60,000 nt of DNA from Polytrichum commune. Lineage: Eukaryota; Streptophyta; Polytrichopsida; Polytrichales; Polytrichaceae. Below are positions 1 through 12,180 of this stretch, piece after piece. The notes under the pieces are model-generated. The model was given only the letters and a program-made list of their open reading frames with translations. It did no database searches and was not told the DNA's origin. How positions within the stretch are numbered: the stretch's first letter is position 1; the number at the start of each line of letters is the position of its first letter. Position numbers and translations under genes: made by a program. Where the stretch lies: assembly GCA_950295325.1 (NCBI GenBank), contig OX485805.1, forward strand, positions 52,106,758-52,166,757, written 5' to 3'.

Positions 1-151
1 TGAGGATGTCAGTTGCATCTTTTTTATTTGAGTACCTTTTTGGAGAATTGTGAAGGCAAAGGTTAGGATTCCTTAGGTATTGAGAGAAGTTCAACTGCCC
101 ATTGAGGTTATTGACCAACATGACAGTCCACCTGAATTCCCAAGAGTTGAG

Positions 152-1062
152 CTAATTATGATAACATAGTTCAGCCAACTCTTTGTGCATCAAGAAAAAT
201 TGCAAACATGAAACTGGTCCATGGAAGCCGATGAGGCTAAATCTAAAAATATCCCACCTTGAGGTTATTCCACATGATGCCTGTGCGACCATGGTAAGAA
301 CTTGTGGAGGAATGGCCTCGTGCATGGAGTTGTTCACTTTGATGTCCACATAATTGTGTATCTGAAGTACGTAGGTGGTCATGGCAATCTGACCTTTTGG
401 TCTGAAGGGCGTGGAGAATGAGCCATGACTGTCAGACACGGTGTCTGCTACTTGGCGAATCTGGTCTAGCTGCATAGAGACTTCTTGAGATTGAGTACTG
501 CCTGGCTATCCCAGTGCAACATATTTCTTTGCTATAGCCCTGATGGTGAATTTTTGCATGATGGAATTTAGTGCCCAACGCGTAGAGATGGAAAGTCCTC
601 AAGAGACCAAGAAAAAGTAGTAGGTTGTAAGGGGGGTCTCCAGTCATCCGGGACATTGATGTACGGAGTGCTATAGTTCTCGATTTGCAAGACGAGGCTT
701 GTATATAATCTACTTTGCTGAGTATTGTGTATTTCGAAGCATGGTCCTTTCCTGAACCCTGACGTCACATGAAACAAGAAGCTTGTGGAATCATTAGATT
801 TTTGCTAAGAGAAAGAGATTCCCAATCCAATCTTCTCAAAACCCTGACTGTAGGAGAAAGGCATTACTGTGTCTGTCATCCTAATTGTCATGGGCTCAAC
901 GCAACTCGGCTTCAGCATTGAGATTGGAATGAATTCTTTGATCCCACTTTTGTATTCTATGAAGGCGTCGATTATGTAAATCTGCAGCTTAAGTTTCATA
1001 AGCAGAAGCAAATGACAGTGTTTCTTACAGAGGGAATTATCGCAGACAAGCGTACCTCTCAT
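152..1062 (-). pseudogene. Broken coding-like stretch, family not recognised
   Basis: On the minus strand, open segments at 1062-805 and 777-568 lie in the same frame with a stop between them. Reading then shifts frame to continue at about 560-152 with one further stop. The conceptual protein has ordinary composition, and two segments start alike (VLQIENY near 690 and VLQIHNY near 365), hinting at an internal repeat. No signature motif is visible and I do not recognise the family. The first segment overlaps an inverted repeat at 1032-1241, so its beginning may not be coding. A decayed host gene or transposon gene is the simplest reading; chance open frames cannot be excluded. Confidence 0.25.
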
Positions 1063-1241
1063 CCATCCAACATAAAAACTCGACCCCTATAGGTTTTATG
1101 GCCGATTCATCTCAAATGACTTGGACTACTACACTAATTTGGCGTCTTTAAAGCTAATTTCGTTGTCAAATCAACTAAAATGCTTTACATGGTCATAGTA
1201 TGTTGGATGAATGAGAGGTACGTTTGGATGTGATAATTCCC
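1032..1241. repeat. Imperfect inverted repeat (foldback)
   Basis: The arms at 1032-1074 and 1199-1241 are inverted copies with a few mismatches and one or two indels. Both contain the block GTACCTCTCAT (or its complement) and CATCCAACATA. The spacer is about 125 bp. It looks like a small MITE; no target duplication was found. Confidence 0.5.
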
Positions 1242-1242
1242 A

Positions 1243-2460
1243 ATCTCCATTTCAACTGATCAAGGATAAACAACACCTTCTGACTGTGTTCAAGATCGAA
1301 GTCTTCAATGCCCTTCAAAATATACCTCTCTCAAATAGCCCTTCAAAATGCAACCCCAACTTGAAAATGAAGACATCACTTGAAGTCCTCAACATAATGT
1401 GCATGCCACAAGAACCAACAAGCGTAGGGCATTGTCACTACAAGAAGTGGAGTTAGACAGTTGATTCTTAATTCTTCACATTGTACTAGAAACATGTACC
1501 ATATAATTCTTGCACAAGTTTTAATATGATTTTTGTATTTCATTTCTATATTCTTGGATTGAAGTCTTGGATTTGAACTAGCCCTTCAGTTTGAGAGCCC
1601 TTCAAAATGAAACTCAAATGAAGGCTTCAATCTTGAACACTGCTTTGAGTAAACCTCCACCTTGAAGAACCCATAGCCCAGGAGGCGCTCTAATTATTTT
1701 GTCAAAGATGCATACTGGAGAATCTCAGGCCTTAGAATCTAAGAATTGGCATACATCAATTAAGGGCCATAATTCTGTCTCGTAGTTGACTTATCATTCA
1801 ATGCAAATGGTTTTCCGTTGCATGGGGGACATCATATTCAAGTGGAAGCCACACATGCCCAAAACTGGAGGTTTTCCTAAAACGTTGTCTCGGATTGGAG
1901 AGGTGAAACTGGATGTTTTGAAACTTGAGGCCACACAACATGTGTAAATGAGCCATGGTTTTTATTAGTTTAGTGACACCCCACCTCAAAGATGACTACC
2001 TTACAAACACATCAAAATATTAATTTTAAACATCTAAGACCCGATGTTGCGTTCTTATTGGCTCCCAAAGTGATGGACCGTGTTTCCCCCCACCATCCTA
2101 AAAGTTGGTAGTCTAGTGGGAAGGCAAACCCCTGTTCCCAAATGCCAGTTCAACGAAGATTTTTTATTTATTTAGCCCTCAGAATGCTAGGAAGATGCCG
2201 TTAGTGGGGGAAACCGACAGTTTCACAGCCTATGTACCCCCCTGCCATGCAAAGGCATTTTAGCAAATGACCTAATCATTGAGGAGGTTGCAACAAGGCG
2301 AAAGAATACCAATCCTTTAGATTTGATGCCTAGATGACTTGATTGTGCTCTTGTATCCTTATTGTTGCCATTTTCAAAGACACCTAAAGTTTGGCCAGGG
2401 CTAGACATCCACCTCTTTGAGCTGGGCCCCTATCAATTTTACCAAGGTATAGTGGGTCTA
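1243..2460. other. Intergenic, no gene seen
   Basis: AT-rich DNA with several partly similar short stretches of the form CCCTTCAAAATG around 1310-1350 and 1580-1610. No coding signal was recognised. Confidence 0.4.
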
Positions 2461-2600
2461 CACTAAATATGATATTTAGTGTCACTTACTATTTGGAATT
2501 ACGCAATGCTATATCTATTTATTATTTCTCTTATATTTTACCAACAAATGTTAAACTGGTTGTCTGAACATTATAGATTATTAACAATAAAGTTGTTAAT
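2461..2600. mobile_element. Partial MITE, CACTAAATA family
   Basis: It begins TA|CACTAAATATGATATTTAG and is similar over about 100 bp to the more complete element at 3432-3631: both read GTGTCACTTACTAT, then TTACGCA, then ATATCT. The right end is missing or too diverged to place. Confidence 0.45.
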
Positions 2601-2956
2601 GTGGTTAAGAGTATAGTATACTTAAAACTGTAAGTGTAAATCTTTCTATACTTATAAAAGCAATGCCTATTTTCACGCCTATAGACGCAACTTACAACCA
2701 TAAGGTACAGTATGTGGACCTTAGTATTGTGGTCACACTACTAAAGTCTATTTGACACCTATGTTTGAGTGATATATGACACGGCTTGTAGTTGAGAATG
2801 GACACAAATAGACAAGTTATGAGAAGACCATATTACATGCTCAAAATATAGACATCCATTCTTGTAGGAGAAAATTAATTTAGTTTTCAATTGACTTAGT
2901 GTAATACAGATTGCCCCCTGATGCTGATCCCCTCCAACTAACCTTTCCCAGTCTCA

Positions 2957-3351
2957 GAGCATCCTCAGTCGGTCTAGGTAAAGCTCACTGCAAACCAAGA
3001 CCTATCTTGCTTAAAATTGCTCAAAATTTAGAGGGAGTGCACCAAATCTTGCTTAAAAATGGACAAATCCTCCCACACTCCCTCTAAATGTCAAAAATTT
3101 GGAGGGAGTGTGGGAGGATCTTTCCATTTTAAAGCAAGATTTGGTGCACTCCCTCTAAATTTTGAAAATGTGGTGTTTTCAATGAGGGATTTCACCTACA
3201 TCAAATTTTTACAATTCTTTTTTCTTGAGAAATATCTCACGTTTATTTAGGTGTGCTTCTAATGATGGTAATTTCAGTTTCTAATTTTAGGTCAGTCAAA
3301 AGATAGGTTTTGGTTTGCAGTGAGCTTTACCTAGACCGACTGAGGATGCTC
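2957..3351. mobile_element. Foldback MITE, 395 bp, GAGCATCC termini
   Basis: The outer inverted repeats begin GAGCATCCTCAGTCGGTCTA at 2957 and end with the complement at 3351; they match for about 45 bp. A second inverted pair inside (about 3020-3095 against 3100-3175, around CTCCCTCTAAAT) makes nearly the whole element fold back. The flanks show a TCA at 2954-2956 and again at 3352-3354, consistent with a 3-bp target duplication. The open frame at 3059-3250 lies entirely inside and is not a gene. A 3-bp duplication fits PIF/Harbinger-type insertion, which is inference. Confidence 0.8.
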
Positions 3352-3431
3352 TCAGGAAGCTCTCAACCAATGTCCTTACAGCTTGCAACTTCAAAGATGC
3401 CTTCTCACTACCCACCATTTCTAGAGAAGTG

Positions 3432-3631
3432 CACTAAATATGGTATTTTAGTGTCACTTACTATCGGAGTTACGCATTCCTATATCTTTTTATTATCGGT
3501 GTAATTTTTTACCAAGTAAAGATGTTAATGTTCTATAATGTCCAAATAGCCAGTTTGATGATATGTACAACAAACAATCTTAATGTTGTGTAATTCCAAA
3601 TAGTAACTGACACTAAATATCATATTTAGTG
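3432..3631. mobile_element. MITE, about 200 bp, CACTAAATA family
   Basis: The left end CACTAAATATGGTATTTTAG and right end CTAAATATCATATTTAGTG are inverted copies. Inner sequence is also partly symmetrical: GTGTCACTTACTAT on the left against ATAGTAACTGACAC on the right. It belongs with the copies at 2461, 8034 and 19701. Confidence 0.6.
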
Positions 3632-3868
3632 TAGCCCTCGGCCCACAGCCTTGTATCCTTATAATGTAAATGAGGGCATCATGTCAGAGGCGAGAGTTCA
3701 CAAGACATTTGGAGCTTGGCAGTCCACTCTACATGTGAGCAAAGCTAATTTGTGATATTGATCTATGATCGAGGAGAACTGGCAGTAAGTTACAGATGAA
3801 CCAGTTGAAGTTAAAGACTGCAGGAAAGTTACCGATTATTTTAGAGGAATTTGTAGAATATACCCCAA

Positions 3869-4546
3869 TTATTCAAAGGAAACCCGAAGGATGTCAACAT
3901 GTGACCGATCCCTGATCTTGGTGCCTTTTTGATCTAGTGTTCGAAGTACTAAATCCATAGAGGGATTGCTCATGAGTGGGTAATTGAGGGACCTGTGTGT
4001 ACAAATAGGGCTGTTGGAATCCACTGTATTCATTGGGGGTGATTTTGGGAGCATTCGTGTCCCATTCATGTGGACATTGAGACTTGCCTCTGCCAAAAAA
4101 AAAGGAAGGCCAGACATTGACCACATAATAACTACCTCGGCAGCAATTTCAGTGAGCAATATGGACTCTAGTTCCCAGTAAGTCTATCATCTATAGAGGC
4201 TACGCATTGATCGATTTTGGTATTGACCCGATGCAGAAAGTTTGGAGCTTGGATACTACAGAGCGCCATATGTCTCATCATTAATCAATGCCTTGTTATT
4301 GCTTGTTGGTTTGGTCGAATCTGAAAGTTGTGTGGCTGGAATGTGAGACTGAAACTGACCTAACTCCATTGAGCTGCATTTGCAAATTGGTACGTTGGGC
4401 CATATGAAATTGGGGTTCATGAATGAGAGCCATGAGCAAATTCTTTGACTCAGGATAATAAATGAAACAAATAGATATGCCGCAGGTTCATAAATTGTGG
4501 CTTTGACACCTTGCTTATTAATTACCACTGATGGGCTTGCAGGCAC
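3869..4546 (-). pseudogene. Coding-like remnant, unknown family
   Basis: Two adjacent open minus-strand segments (4546-4256 and 4159-3869, each about 95 codons) have protein-like composition and are separated by about 100 bp. No domain, catalytic motif or splice pair could be fixed. They may be exons or remains of one decayed gene; both could be chance. Confidence 0.2.
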
Positions 4547-4559
4547 CTATTGTCCGCAT

Positions 4560-7500
4560 CATATTGTTCCATCACTCATCCAATTTTGATCGTTCCCAAA
4601 GTTGGTCTATCTGCCCCTGATTTGACCGAGAGTAGAATGTGGCAGAGGATCCATCTCTCTCTGTTGTTAGTTTTACACCGGGTTTTTGGACCAATAGAGT
4701 TATGCACAAAGTCTCTCAAAGAGGGACGGAATCGTGGGTTTCATTTTTCTTGGAGACAATATGCTATTAAGAGCTTGTGCGTTCATTGTGTGTCGGAGTC
4801 TATTTTGAAAGTTGGGTGAAACTCTCTGGATATGCTCTTGCCATTCCAAAAACTTCGAGAAAATGTCAAGATCTAAAATAGGATTCTTCCATGGGCTTTG
4901 TCACCCTAAATCTCAGATTGGCCTATGCAGGTTAGCTTGGCCTAGCCATTTCATGCGATAGGCTAGAAATTTGGTTTTTAGTAGCCCGACATCACTCTTT
5001 GAATATGTTAATTTTGGCACTAAGAGTTTCATGGTTACAATCTCAACCTTAGGTTTTAGCCAACTCAATGGGAGTTCGATCCCAAGACTTTACGCATTCT
5101 TTGATGACTTCCATGCATGCCTAATGCCCTACCTCTTAAAAGATGAAATTCCAAGAATGAAAACATGTTTATTTATAATAGAAAATATGATGTGGTGTTT
5201 TATTAGAGAAATTGATTTATTTGTAAAGTAAAGCAAATGAAACCATGGGTTTAAACTAAATATTGTATTTACTATCACCGGGTCTATTTGTCTTGCTCAA
5301 GACATAAGTTCATTGAAGAATTAGATATTCAATTATCCTATTCTAGTTGATCTGCCATTGGTCAATAAGAGCGTAACATTATTTAGTACACTAAATATTC
5401 TGTCTAGTGTCATATGGTCTCGGGGGGTGCACCTTTCATTAAAACCTAGAATCACGTGCGTTCACTGCATACTCTAAAAACCCCCTATATACAAGTTATT
5501 TTTTGTGAAATGAAGTAATACACATACAATTGCAACAATAAATATACAAGTGACAATATGTATACGCAAAAAAACATCCATTCATATATAGTCATTAACA
5601 TAAGTATACAAATATACTTTTGAACAATAATCAACCCCTATAATATGTATAACAAAATATCCTAGCTTTCATCAGCAAAGTCGTTGAAAACTTTTTCATC
5701 TCCCGGATGTACCTCATAAACATTTGATTCACCAATATATGTCATTGTAGCCAATGCAATTATTGTCTCTAAGTCTACCATCAAATGATCAGTAAGATCA
5801 TATGTCCACTTGTTGTTAGCCCCTTTTTGATACCAACATAAACCAATCTCCTTGTTACTTTGAGCTGAACGAATCATTTCAAAACCCTAATACTGCCTCT
5901 TTCCCCGATATTACCTTGACACCTTGTACATGGTTCATACTACCCTATAAGGTTGCTAACAAAAATCATTAATCCTAGTTAATCCTAATTTCATCCAATA
6001 TGAAAACTTATGATATGTAGTATAATAACAGTACCATACAAGTACAATTATTGTATACTTTTTAAAGGCCTTCCATATATGTACGTAACTATAAATTATA
6101 ACATGTATACCATATGTATACGTAATACGGCAAGGTCCAAATCAATACCCCTCCTGTGCACTCACGTATACTCGTACATGTTTAGTACAGTGCACCCCCC
6201 GAGCATATGGTATTCTATGTGGGCCAAAGCCTCGTAGAAGTGAACAAAAAGTTATACCTTGTCAGTTTAGAGGTGCAAGTAGCCACGTTTCCTAGTTATA
6301 TTACTCAAAAAAATCATAATGATTCATATTAAAGTTACTAATAAGGTGGGTCGTGATGTTTCCATAAATATATTTGCAAACTACATGATTTACATCCATA
6401 CAAGTAAATTCTAAAGTTTGTAGAATCTACTTCCATAATTGTCAGTTTTCGGAAAGTGAGAGTGAAGTAGACCTTAAGAAAATGTATTTTTCTTCAAAAT
6501 CTGTGGCGCACAAACATACAATATGATCTTGCCAATCAAATACTTAAACTATACACACAAATCATAACAAATTTTAAAATAAAGTAGGTCTTAGCTCAAA
6601 CCCACCACCCAATTTAGGATCCATTCATATGTATCTCCATAATACTAATGAGGCACAAATTTTGTGCTATCATTAGGGGAGGAATGAACTCAAAAGGCGC
6701 CCACGAGTTTGGTCCCAAAAAAAGGGTTTTCTCGAATATTTTGTCTTCAACACTCAAATGAAAATGGGGTTCAGCTCAAAGGTACTAGAAACCGGAACCA
6801 GTAAACTATTGACACGTTAGGGTGTGGACTTGTCATGGTGTAGTCCTCTAGTACTTGTGATGTTACCGTGACCTCCACTATGTACTTCCGGAGTCACATT
6901 GGCAGGGTTGAGCATGCTAAGCACGACTCCATTGGCTCAGACCCATGGTCCAAAACCATGTGGCACCTTATGTGCCATGTGAGCTCGTGGGTAGGCCCTT
7001 GTATCGACGGTGCAGTAGCCACTTGTTGAGGTTTATTTTCACTTGAGTGAGTTCTTTGCTTGAGATTGAAGTATTGACATAGTGATCAATATATGTGAAG
7101 CATGTATCTGATCTTTGTAAATGGAAGGAATGAACATTGTGATGAAGTACGTTCTCACTCAATACACTTGTATGAAAATAATGTTGGAAATCATGTAAGA
7201 CCAGTGTTTGAAGTAGAGAGAAGGGGCATAGCTTACATGAAGTAGCAGAGTGGCCTACTCGCATGATTGTTGGGTTTGACTTTAGTGTTCCTCTGCAAAT
7301 CAGGATCTAACTCTTGACTAATATAGTGTGTTTCACCATGATGAGTTGATCATGGAAAGGATGATTAGTTGATTCCAGTGAGAGATAGATTTATTGCGGC
7401 TGGCAGCCCCAAATGCCAGTATTGGAGATCAAATCAGCTCCAAGATTCAGTGATGTCTTTATCCAGTTATTTTCCTCTTTCTATGTTTGCTTCTAATCAT

Positions 7501-8030
7501 TTCCTCTGCATTTTAACAGGTACAACTGCATTTCTCCACTGGTTTTTTGGCACTACCTTGAAACCCCAAAGCAAGTTTTCAATGCCACAAGTTTCAATTT
7601 TCAAGTTGGATATTTCATGTTGGTAATTATGTTTGTACATTTGTGTACTTAGATTAGACCGGATTGTCTAAATGTGCTTTGCAATAAGAGCATAAAAACA
7701 CCAGACTTGTTTTAAAAAACAATTAAAATTTGATTTATCTATAGTTTTACTTGAAGAGAATCAGAATGGTTACGGACACACGTTCATAACTTTGGTTCCC
7801 TCTGTTACTCACTTTGTTACGTTTGTATTTAGGTCTCTCCAGTGCCAGATTCGTAGCAATTGAGTGCCAGTGCATGGTATTTATGTTCTTCAATAGAGTT
7901 GCCCTTTTGAGTAAAAACAGAAAGTCTTGGTTCCCTAAAATAGATAGTTGCCAAAAATCATGAGTTTAGGACGCATGTCCTATACTACCCTGCCATGAAA
8001 ATAATCCAATGAAATGGTAACTACTAACCA
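4560..8030. other. AT-rich intergenic DNA
   Basis: About 3.5 kb without a gene I can support. The stretch 5500-6700 is very AT-rich. A diverged CACTAAATATTCTGTCTAGT end near 5390 suggests another degraded foldback. Short open frames here have no recognisable motifs. Confidence 0.4.
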
Positions 8031-8033
8031 CTA

Positions 8034-8371
8034 CACTAAATAGGTAGATTAGTGTTAGATGAAGATTAGTGTTAGATGCAATAGTTACCTAAAACACTAA
8101 TTTTCAACTGATATTACAATTAGTGTTTGAATAGGGTTTGAACAAATTATACCTTTTACGAGGTTCTCATATTCTTCTTCTTTCAATTCCTCATTCCAAG
8201 ATTTACAAAATATAATCTAACACTAAATGCGCTCATGTAAATATTTAAAGTTACTACTTGGTACAAATAGTGTTAGAGTTGACATTTAGTGTTCTAACAC
8301 TATAGAGACAATTTACATTTAGCGTTTTCGTCGACTATTAGTGTTTCCAACACTAATCTACCTATTTAGTG
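8034..8371. mobile_element. MITE, 338 bp, TA-flanked CACTAAATA family
   Basis: The termini CACTAAATAGGTAGATTAGT and the complement of the same sequence at the right end are near-perfect inverted repeats. Both ends are bordered by TA (8032-8033 and 8372-8373), as expected for a TA target duplication of Tc1/mariner-type elements. The inner part repeats ATTAGTGTTAGATG twice near the left end. Confidence 0.7.
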
Positions 8372-9069
8372 TAGCAAAAACTCATGCTTTGTATAGTGAT
8401 GTTGGCCAGCCGGCCTGTCTGCTTATTTCTACATCATTTATGAGCCGGGTGACATCCATGATAACCTCATTGGAATCTATAGTCAGCACATTAAGGATGC
8501 TTTGCATTTATCCAAAATTTTCAAGTCGGGGTGTCTCATTTTCAAAGCACTGACGGATTGAAGATGCATACATGCATTCTGTGGTCACGGCACAAAATTT
8601 ATATATAATAAATACAATAGATGATCAAATGATCTTCTGGCTCTTAATTGTCAAGTGAAAATCATAGCAGCAGGATATCCACAATTCTATAGTGTCTGCC
8701 CTATCATAGCCAAGTTCATCACTGAACAAATGAGTTGTAACATATGTGTATAAGGTAGGGGGTGCTTGAACGTCATGTTTGGGTGATTTCGCCTGTTGTT
8801 TATTACATTTGAATCAGTGGTATGCATGAATGACTTGGCTCATTGGCTAAGACATGGTGAATTTTTTTTTAATTTTTTTTAAAAATTGCACATCATATGA
8901 ATGTACTCAATTAATTTGAAGTCACTTATCCCTAGCTTCCAGAATCCTTCCCTAAACCCATACTTTTCCACTGCAAACAGATTCAAGTAAATATAGTCAT
9001 CTCAAGCATTGACCTGACTCCTTTTCAAATATATTCCGATATCATGATTGATTCAATTCAAATTGGATC

Positions 9070-11019
9070 ATGACAATTGAATTGATGTTGGAATTTTGCG
9101 GTGTTTTGTTGCACAGATTGCCACAGAATAGATTGATTCCATGTATCTGGCATTTTGTAGCCGAATTCTACAAAAAGACGGACATCCCAAAAGAAATCTG
9201 TAATATTGCTGATGGCACTGTATATATGCCAAAAGATGAGTCCATAAAGTCATGGGCAATCAATGTTACAAGAGACTCGGAGAGTGCATGATGGACACTG
9301 CAAGTAATGTACTCGAATCCAGCCCAGCCTATGGTGTTCCACTGAGAGACTGGGAGATTGGTTTTGTAGCAAGCAATGATGAATATGTTGTCCTGCTCCT
9401 GATACAAAGAGAAATTGGTGAGTTTGTCGATTTTCCAATTGAACGGACCAAATTCCCATTCAGCCCTTCCCCACTTCTAAACTTAAAGGAGGACCTGTCC
9501 TGGTTGGACCCAGAAAATCTACTTGGGAATCCCAACCCACATCATCAAAGTGGGTACATCAAATAATCAGGTGGCAAGATACAAAAAAGGCGAGAGAAAT
9601 CCAATTGAGACAAAACCAGTTTGCCAATGAACAGAGTAATAAATCTGAAGGATCTCTTTCTTTAGAAGAATTACAGACAAGTTCACAAGAATCCACTCAT
9701 TGTAAGTTTAATACAGCATCACATATCATGCATGCACAGGAGATTTGGCTTGAGTATGGAAAACCGGCCAAATTATGAAAAAACAGCCCTGGCTATAGGA
9801 GGAACTGGGATGTAAGTGTCTAATTTTCTTGTATTGTTGTTAATTCTTGACTAGTTTACTACTCTGCTCCAGTAAGTTTCAATGTAATTGACTCTGATAT
9901 TTTTTTACTCCATGAAGAATATCAATGTCCATTTCATGGGCTTTTTTTTCTTTTTGTTTTGTTTTTGACAGGCATTTTACAGTGCAGCTGTGGATATATT
10001 GATATCAAGTGAGACCGACAGAACTTCCCAAGTGTGCCAAGTCCATAAGAGTGGTTGTGAGCTGAAGATTGTTATGGCCAGGGACGAGCTCTATGACAAA
10101 TAGGTCGAGATATTCGAAAAGCACGATAAGTTGCTCATAAAGTTAACCCAGAAACCTGCAAGCCCTGTGCTGTAGACAAAGTGGAATTTGAGCAAGAAAA
10201 TCCTCTCACCCACGAAATCTTCAGAAATCTGTATGGATTGAGTGAGAATGAGATCATAACATCGACGAAGCATCTGCTCATGGGGACACCTGGAAGAACA
10301 CACAAGTACCCAAAGGTGGTCATCAAACGTCCTCGTGAGCTCAGCAACTTGGTTTCTTGTTACACTGTCAAAGAGTGGTCAATGCGCAAGAAGAGGAAGA
10401 AAATCATTGTGGACGAGCTCCAAAAGTCCATGAACCCCAACACCAAGTAGCTCTATAAAAACCGCCAGTACATCAAGGTCTTTAAAAATCGCAACGAGGT
10501 CAACGAGGAGGCATGGCAATTGTTCAAGGAGAAGCACGGCATTACGAGTGCCTCCATGTCCTTGCGAATCCGAGAGGCAGGAATCGAGTGGCTGGGAAAG
10601 AAATGCCAGACCGGTGGTAGGATCTTGGAGCTACCGAAAGAAGCCAAGATATCCTTCCAAAACTTTATATTGCAAGGAAAGAGAGCCTCTGCGTCTCTGT
10701 CAACTAATGAGAAGGAGAAGAAGGCCTTAAAAAGCATGCCAAATGTTTTGTTTGGTGAACCTCAGGCTTGCAGGACACATTATATGAGCCGGCCAAAATT
10801 CATGTTTCTCACCTTGTGAACTGTTCCACTGGGTGGCCTACATGTTCATTGACTGTTGAGGGTAATGAAGACGTAAAAGCGAGTGCGCTATTGTTGCAGA
10901 GAATCGGGAGCTGGGCAAAGCAAATCGGTCACAAAGGGACCGCTGAGAAGGATCCCATCCTGTTTGCGAGTGACAATGAAGAGACGAAACTTTTCAACAA
11001 GATGCCGAGAAAATTTTGA
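9070..11019 (+). pseudogene. Decayed multi-segment gene of unknown family
   Basis: Consecutive plus-strand segments read like one protein broken by stops and frameshifts: 9070-9291, 9252-9566, about 9570-9778, about 9972-10100, 10181-10450, 10451-10819 (same frame as the previous segment, after one TAG at 10448) and 10768-11019. A GTAAGT at 9811 and a TTTTTGACAG just before 9972 look like an old intron, although the reading phase no longer joins. The 10181-10819 part is rich in Lys, Arg and Glu (for example MRKKRKKIIVDELQ) and suggests a nucleic-acid-binding or nuclear protein, but no diagnostic motif is visible. The possible intron argues for a former host gene rather than a processed copy. 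I do not recognise the family. Confidence 0.45.
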
Positions 11020-12180
11020 TGTGCGATGTTGTTGTTTTGTGATGTGTTAAAATACTGTTACTACCATACTTAATTGCTACATCTTTAATTTTTTTGAAGG
11101 ACCTGAGTGCCCCCTGAGTGGGTCTAGATTAAGATCGCTACCCTAGAATTAACTTACTCTACTGTAGTTTTCGTTTGCTTTGTCCGTGTGTCCTTTTGTA
11201 TGTACAGGTTCAAGAAGCCAATTGGCATTCAAGTTGATAAGGTAGACATGTGTTGAACGGACACTTTTCTCTGATCAATGCCTCAATGAGCATTGCTCCA
11301 TTGTGTGGCTTGTATTTTCCCCCAGTTGCGAAGTGCTTCTGAGGCAGTGTGCACAATCAAATTGCAAAACAGAGGTGTTGAGATTTCTCAGCAATTTTTC
11401 AATGTCAGAGGTGACCGGCCAGGAAAGTGGATATGAGGTCGAGGCATCCGTAGTTGGCCAGGTCCATTTAACCACTCACTAGGGTCATGTAATGCTGACA
11501 TAGACGAGATTTATATTTTTGTGGCGAACAAAGTTGAAGTTTATGTGGTGGCAACTTGTGATTGATTATAGTAGAAGCATCTATTTCTAATCAAGACCCC
11601 ATCGGAAATCTATAGGGTACTGGAATTTCAATTAGGTTGGGACTAAATTTCGATCAGGCTAGAACCAATAGTGCCATGACACATGTCCTAGTGTTGAGTG
11701 CTAAGTGAGGAGGAATGAGTGGTTGAAATGAGCGGTTATGGTAGACTCTAGACAGAGGTAATATGTTCGGGCCAACTTTTGGTTTCAAAAGTTCATAGTT
11801 TTCCAAATTAAGGAATAAAATTATCAAAAAACTTGTAGTCCTTCTGATGATTCTATCTTTCTACACGGGGGAAAAAAATTGCACTACCTTACACTTCTCC
11901 ATATCTGGCGTAAAATCTTTTTAAGTGATCGGTTATGGGTGCCTCTACTCTACCCTCATAAGAGTTTTGACATTTGTCGTAGCCAAGAAGTAGCATTGAG
12001 ATGAGCGGTTATGGGTTAACCTATAAATCGACTACGTGCAAACCTAAAATTTATGCTTCCAAATTTGTAGAAATTTTTATAATCACAATTTTCTTATAAA
12101 AATAATTGCATTCTCCCTAGAATTTGTTCCTCTTCACAATAAAAAATAGTTACCCATGTAGAACTGATTTTTTGGCTATC
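11020..12180. other. Intergenic with GCGGTTATGG repeats
   Basis: No gene was recognised. A short motif close to GAGCGGTTATGG recurs near 11724, 11928, 12002 and (degenerate) 12283, leading into the motif-rich zone that follows. Confidence 0.4.

Noticed and set aside
3059-3250. 63-codon plus-strand frame
   Set aside because: Entirely within the foldback MITE at 2957-3351.
8034-8371. CACTA (En/Spm) transposon end
   Set aside because: The termini begin CACTA, but the borders are TA and the ends lack the usual CACTA sub-terminal repeats; a TA-targeting MITE fits better.
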